From: Candidatus Kaiserbacteria bacterium CG_4_10_14_0_2_um_filter_50_16
GTDB lineage: Bacteria; Patescibacteriota; Minisyncoccia; Phycocordibacterales; Phycocordibacteraceae
Length of the DNA: 6,144 bases
Assembly: GCA_002793115.1 (NCBI GenBank)
Contig: PFPP01000019.1
Coordinates: 1-6,144, forward strand
Reading direction: 5' to 3'
Part shown: positions 5,837 through 6,144 of the stretch, in pieces
Layout: the number at the start of each line of letters is the position of its first letter
Numbering within the stretch: position 1 is the first letter of the stretch
The notes under the pieces: generated by a model
The model's database searches: none
Told to the model about the DNA's origin: nothing
The model's input: only the letters and a program-made list of their open reading frames with translations
Translations under genes and position numbers: made by a program

Positions 5837-5998
5837 GGGTTCAGCTCGAAATGCAGTCGAACTTTGTCTAATACACACCGCCAGAAATCGAAATCGCATT
5901 TTGAAGCCGAAATGGGGTCGCGCCGAAGGCGCGACACTAATGCATTTCCCACCGACGCCGAGCCAATTCGCCGCTACGCGGCGGCATTTTCTGAACCC
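5837..5998 (-). repeat. Structured dispersed repeat, copy B (inverted relative to copy A)
   Basis: Read on the minus strand, the 162-base element is closed by GGGTTCAG and CTGAACCC (5991-5998 and 5837-5844). It contains a CGCCGC-TAC-GCGGCG hairpin (5969-5983, as written on the plus strand), a perfect 8-bp GTCGCGCC-GAA-GGCGCGAC hairpin (5917-5935), then GACCCCATTTC and the core (5845-5881). The order and polarity of the parts match copy A. The closing stem differs from that of copy A (GGATTCTG/CAGAATCC) by two paired changes. Confidence 0.7.
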
Positions 5999-6054
5999 CA
6001 CCTCACCCGCGTCGCGAAGCGGCGCGTCTCTGTCCGAACTGGAAGTTTCTTTCT

Positions 6055-6089
6055 GCGGTGTGCGTTCGAAAAAATTCGAACAGATTTCG
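6055..6089 (+). repeat. Structured dispersed repeat, core copy C (partial or diverged)
   Basis: GCGGTGTGCG followed by a perfect 7-bp hairpin GTTCGAA-AAAA-TTCGAAC (6064-6081) and ATTTCG aligns with the core of copy A at about 25 of 37 positions. A GC hairpin (6008-6026) precedes it, as in copies A and B. I found no closing inverted repeat around it, so it is either partial or extends differently. Confidence 0.5.
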
Positions 6090-6103
6090 CCCAAAATTTG
6101 TAG

Positions 6104-6143
6104 GGCGGGCGGAATTCCCCCCAAAACCCCCCTTCCGCCCGCC
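6104..6143. repeat. 11-bp GC hairpin with a C6A4C6 loop at the window edge
   Basis: GGCGGGCGGAA (6104-6114) pairs perfectly with TTCCGCCCGCC (6133-6143). The loop contains CCCCCCAAAACCCCCC (6117-6132), so the minus strand carries G6T4G6. The structure reaches the window edge and may be longer. Confidence 0.65.
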
Positions 6144-6144
6144 T

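Larger units (their letters stand above)
5703..6144. other. Hairpin-rich non-coding region right of the AT-rich gene
   Basis: Apart from the promoter at its left edge, these 442 bases hold no supported gene. In order they contain a hairpin GCTCCC...GGGAGC (5789-5809), structured repeat copy B (5837-5998), an 8-bp hairpin with one G-U (6008-6026, loop GAA), the repeat core copy C (6055-6089) and a large GC hairpin (6104-6143). Base composition is clearly more GC-rich than in the adjacent gene. The open frames here follow the repeats and carry no recognisable domain. Confidence 0.65.

Noticed and set aside
5780..6124. Plus (5780-6103) and minus (5834-6124) frames in the right flank
   Set aside because: Opposite-strand frames over the same hairpin-rich DNA, low-complexity Arg/Ser text and no domain. 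Best explained by high GC content reducing stop codons.

Overview
The window looks like a chromosomal piece from a candidate-phyla-radiation (Patescibacteria, probably Parcubacteria-like) genome. This is an inference. It rests on a compact type-A RNase P RNA with no GGU in the P15 region, a cobalamin-dependent (class II) ribonucleotide reductase, a small exported peptidoglycan-binding protein with Ser/Thr-rich linkers, weak or absent Shine-Dalgarno sequences, and intergenic DNA full of short GC-rich hairpins. No rRNA, tRNA or taxon-specific marker confirms it.

Layout. Positions 1-84 hold the last 27 codons of an unidentified gene. The RNase P RNA gene rnpB (+, 99-432) follows directly, with a TATACT -10 box starting 3 bases after that stop codon. 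A strong 13-bp hairpin (441-472) separates rnpB from nrdJ (-, 482-2878), which converges on it. NrdJ is a complete class II ribonucleoside-triphosphate reductase with an N-terminal ATP-cone and all five expected cysteines. Its promoter region (2918-2947) carries a perfect 15-base palindrome over the -10 box. The 321-base gap to the next gene also holds a lox-like imperfect palindrome. A secreted protein (+, 3206-4165) follows, with a signal peptide, a peptidoglycan-binding domain and a C-terminal fibronectin-III-like domain.

The right third (about 4190-6144) differs in character. A visibly AT-rich gene on the minus strand (4532-5702) is split by a single-base frameshift into two overlapping reading frames. 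Rejoined, it would encode a protein of about 389 residues with an HEFLH zinc-metallopeptidase motif. On both sides lie GC-rich non-coding stretches containing a dispersed structured repeat: copy A (+, 4233-4369), copy B (-, 5837-5998) and a more diverged core copy C (+, 6055-6089). A and B are each closed by inverted repeats whose sequences differ at two positions with compensating changes on the other arm, so a fold appears to be conserved. A and B face opposite ways around the AT-rich gene, which suggests an acquired cassette. Large GC hairpins (4442-4480 and 6104-6143) lie just inside copy A and just outside copy C.

Functionally, rnpB (tRNA 5' maturation) and nrdJ (dNTP supply) are housekeeping genes, and the secreted protein probably acts at the cell wall. 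No operon links them. The repeat-flanked region is the accessory part and the most likely place for something undescribed.
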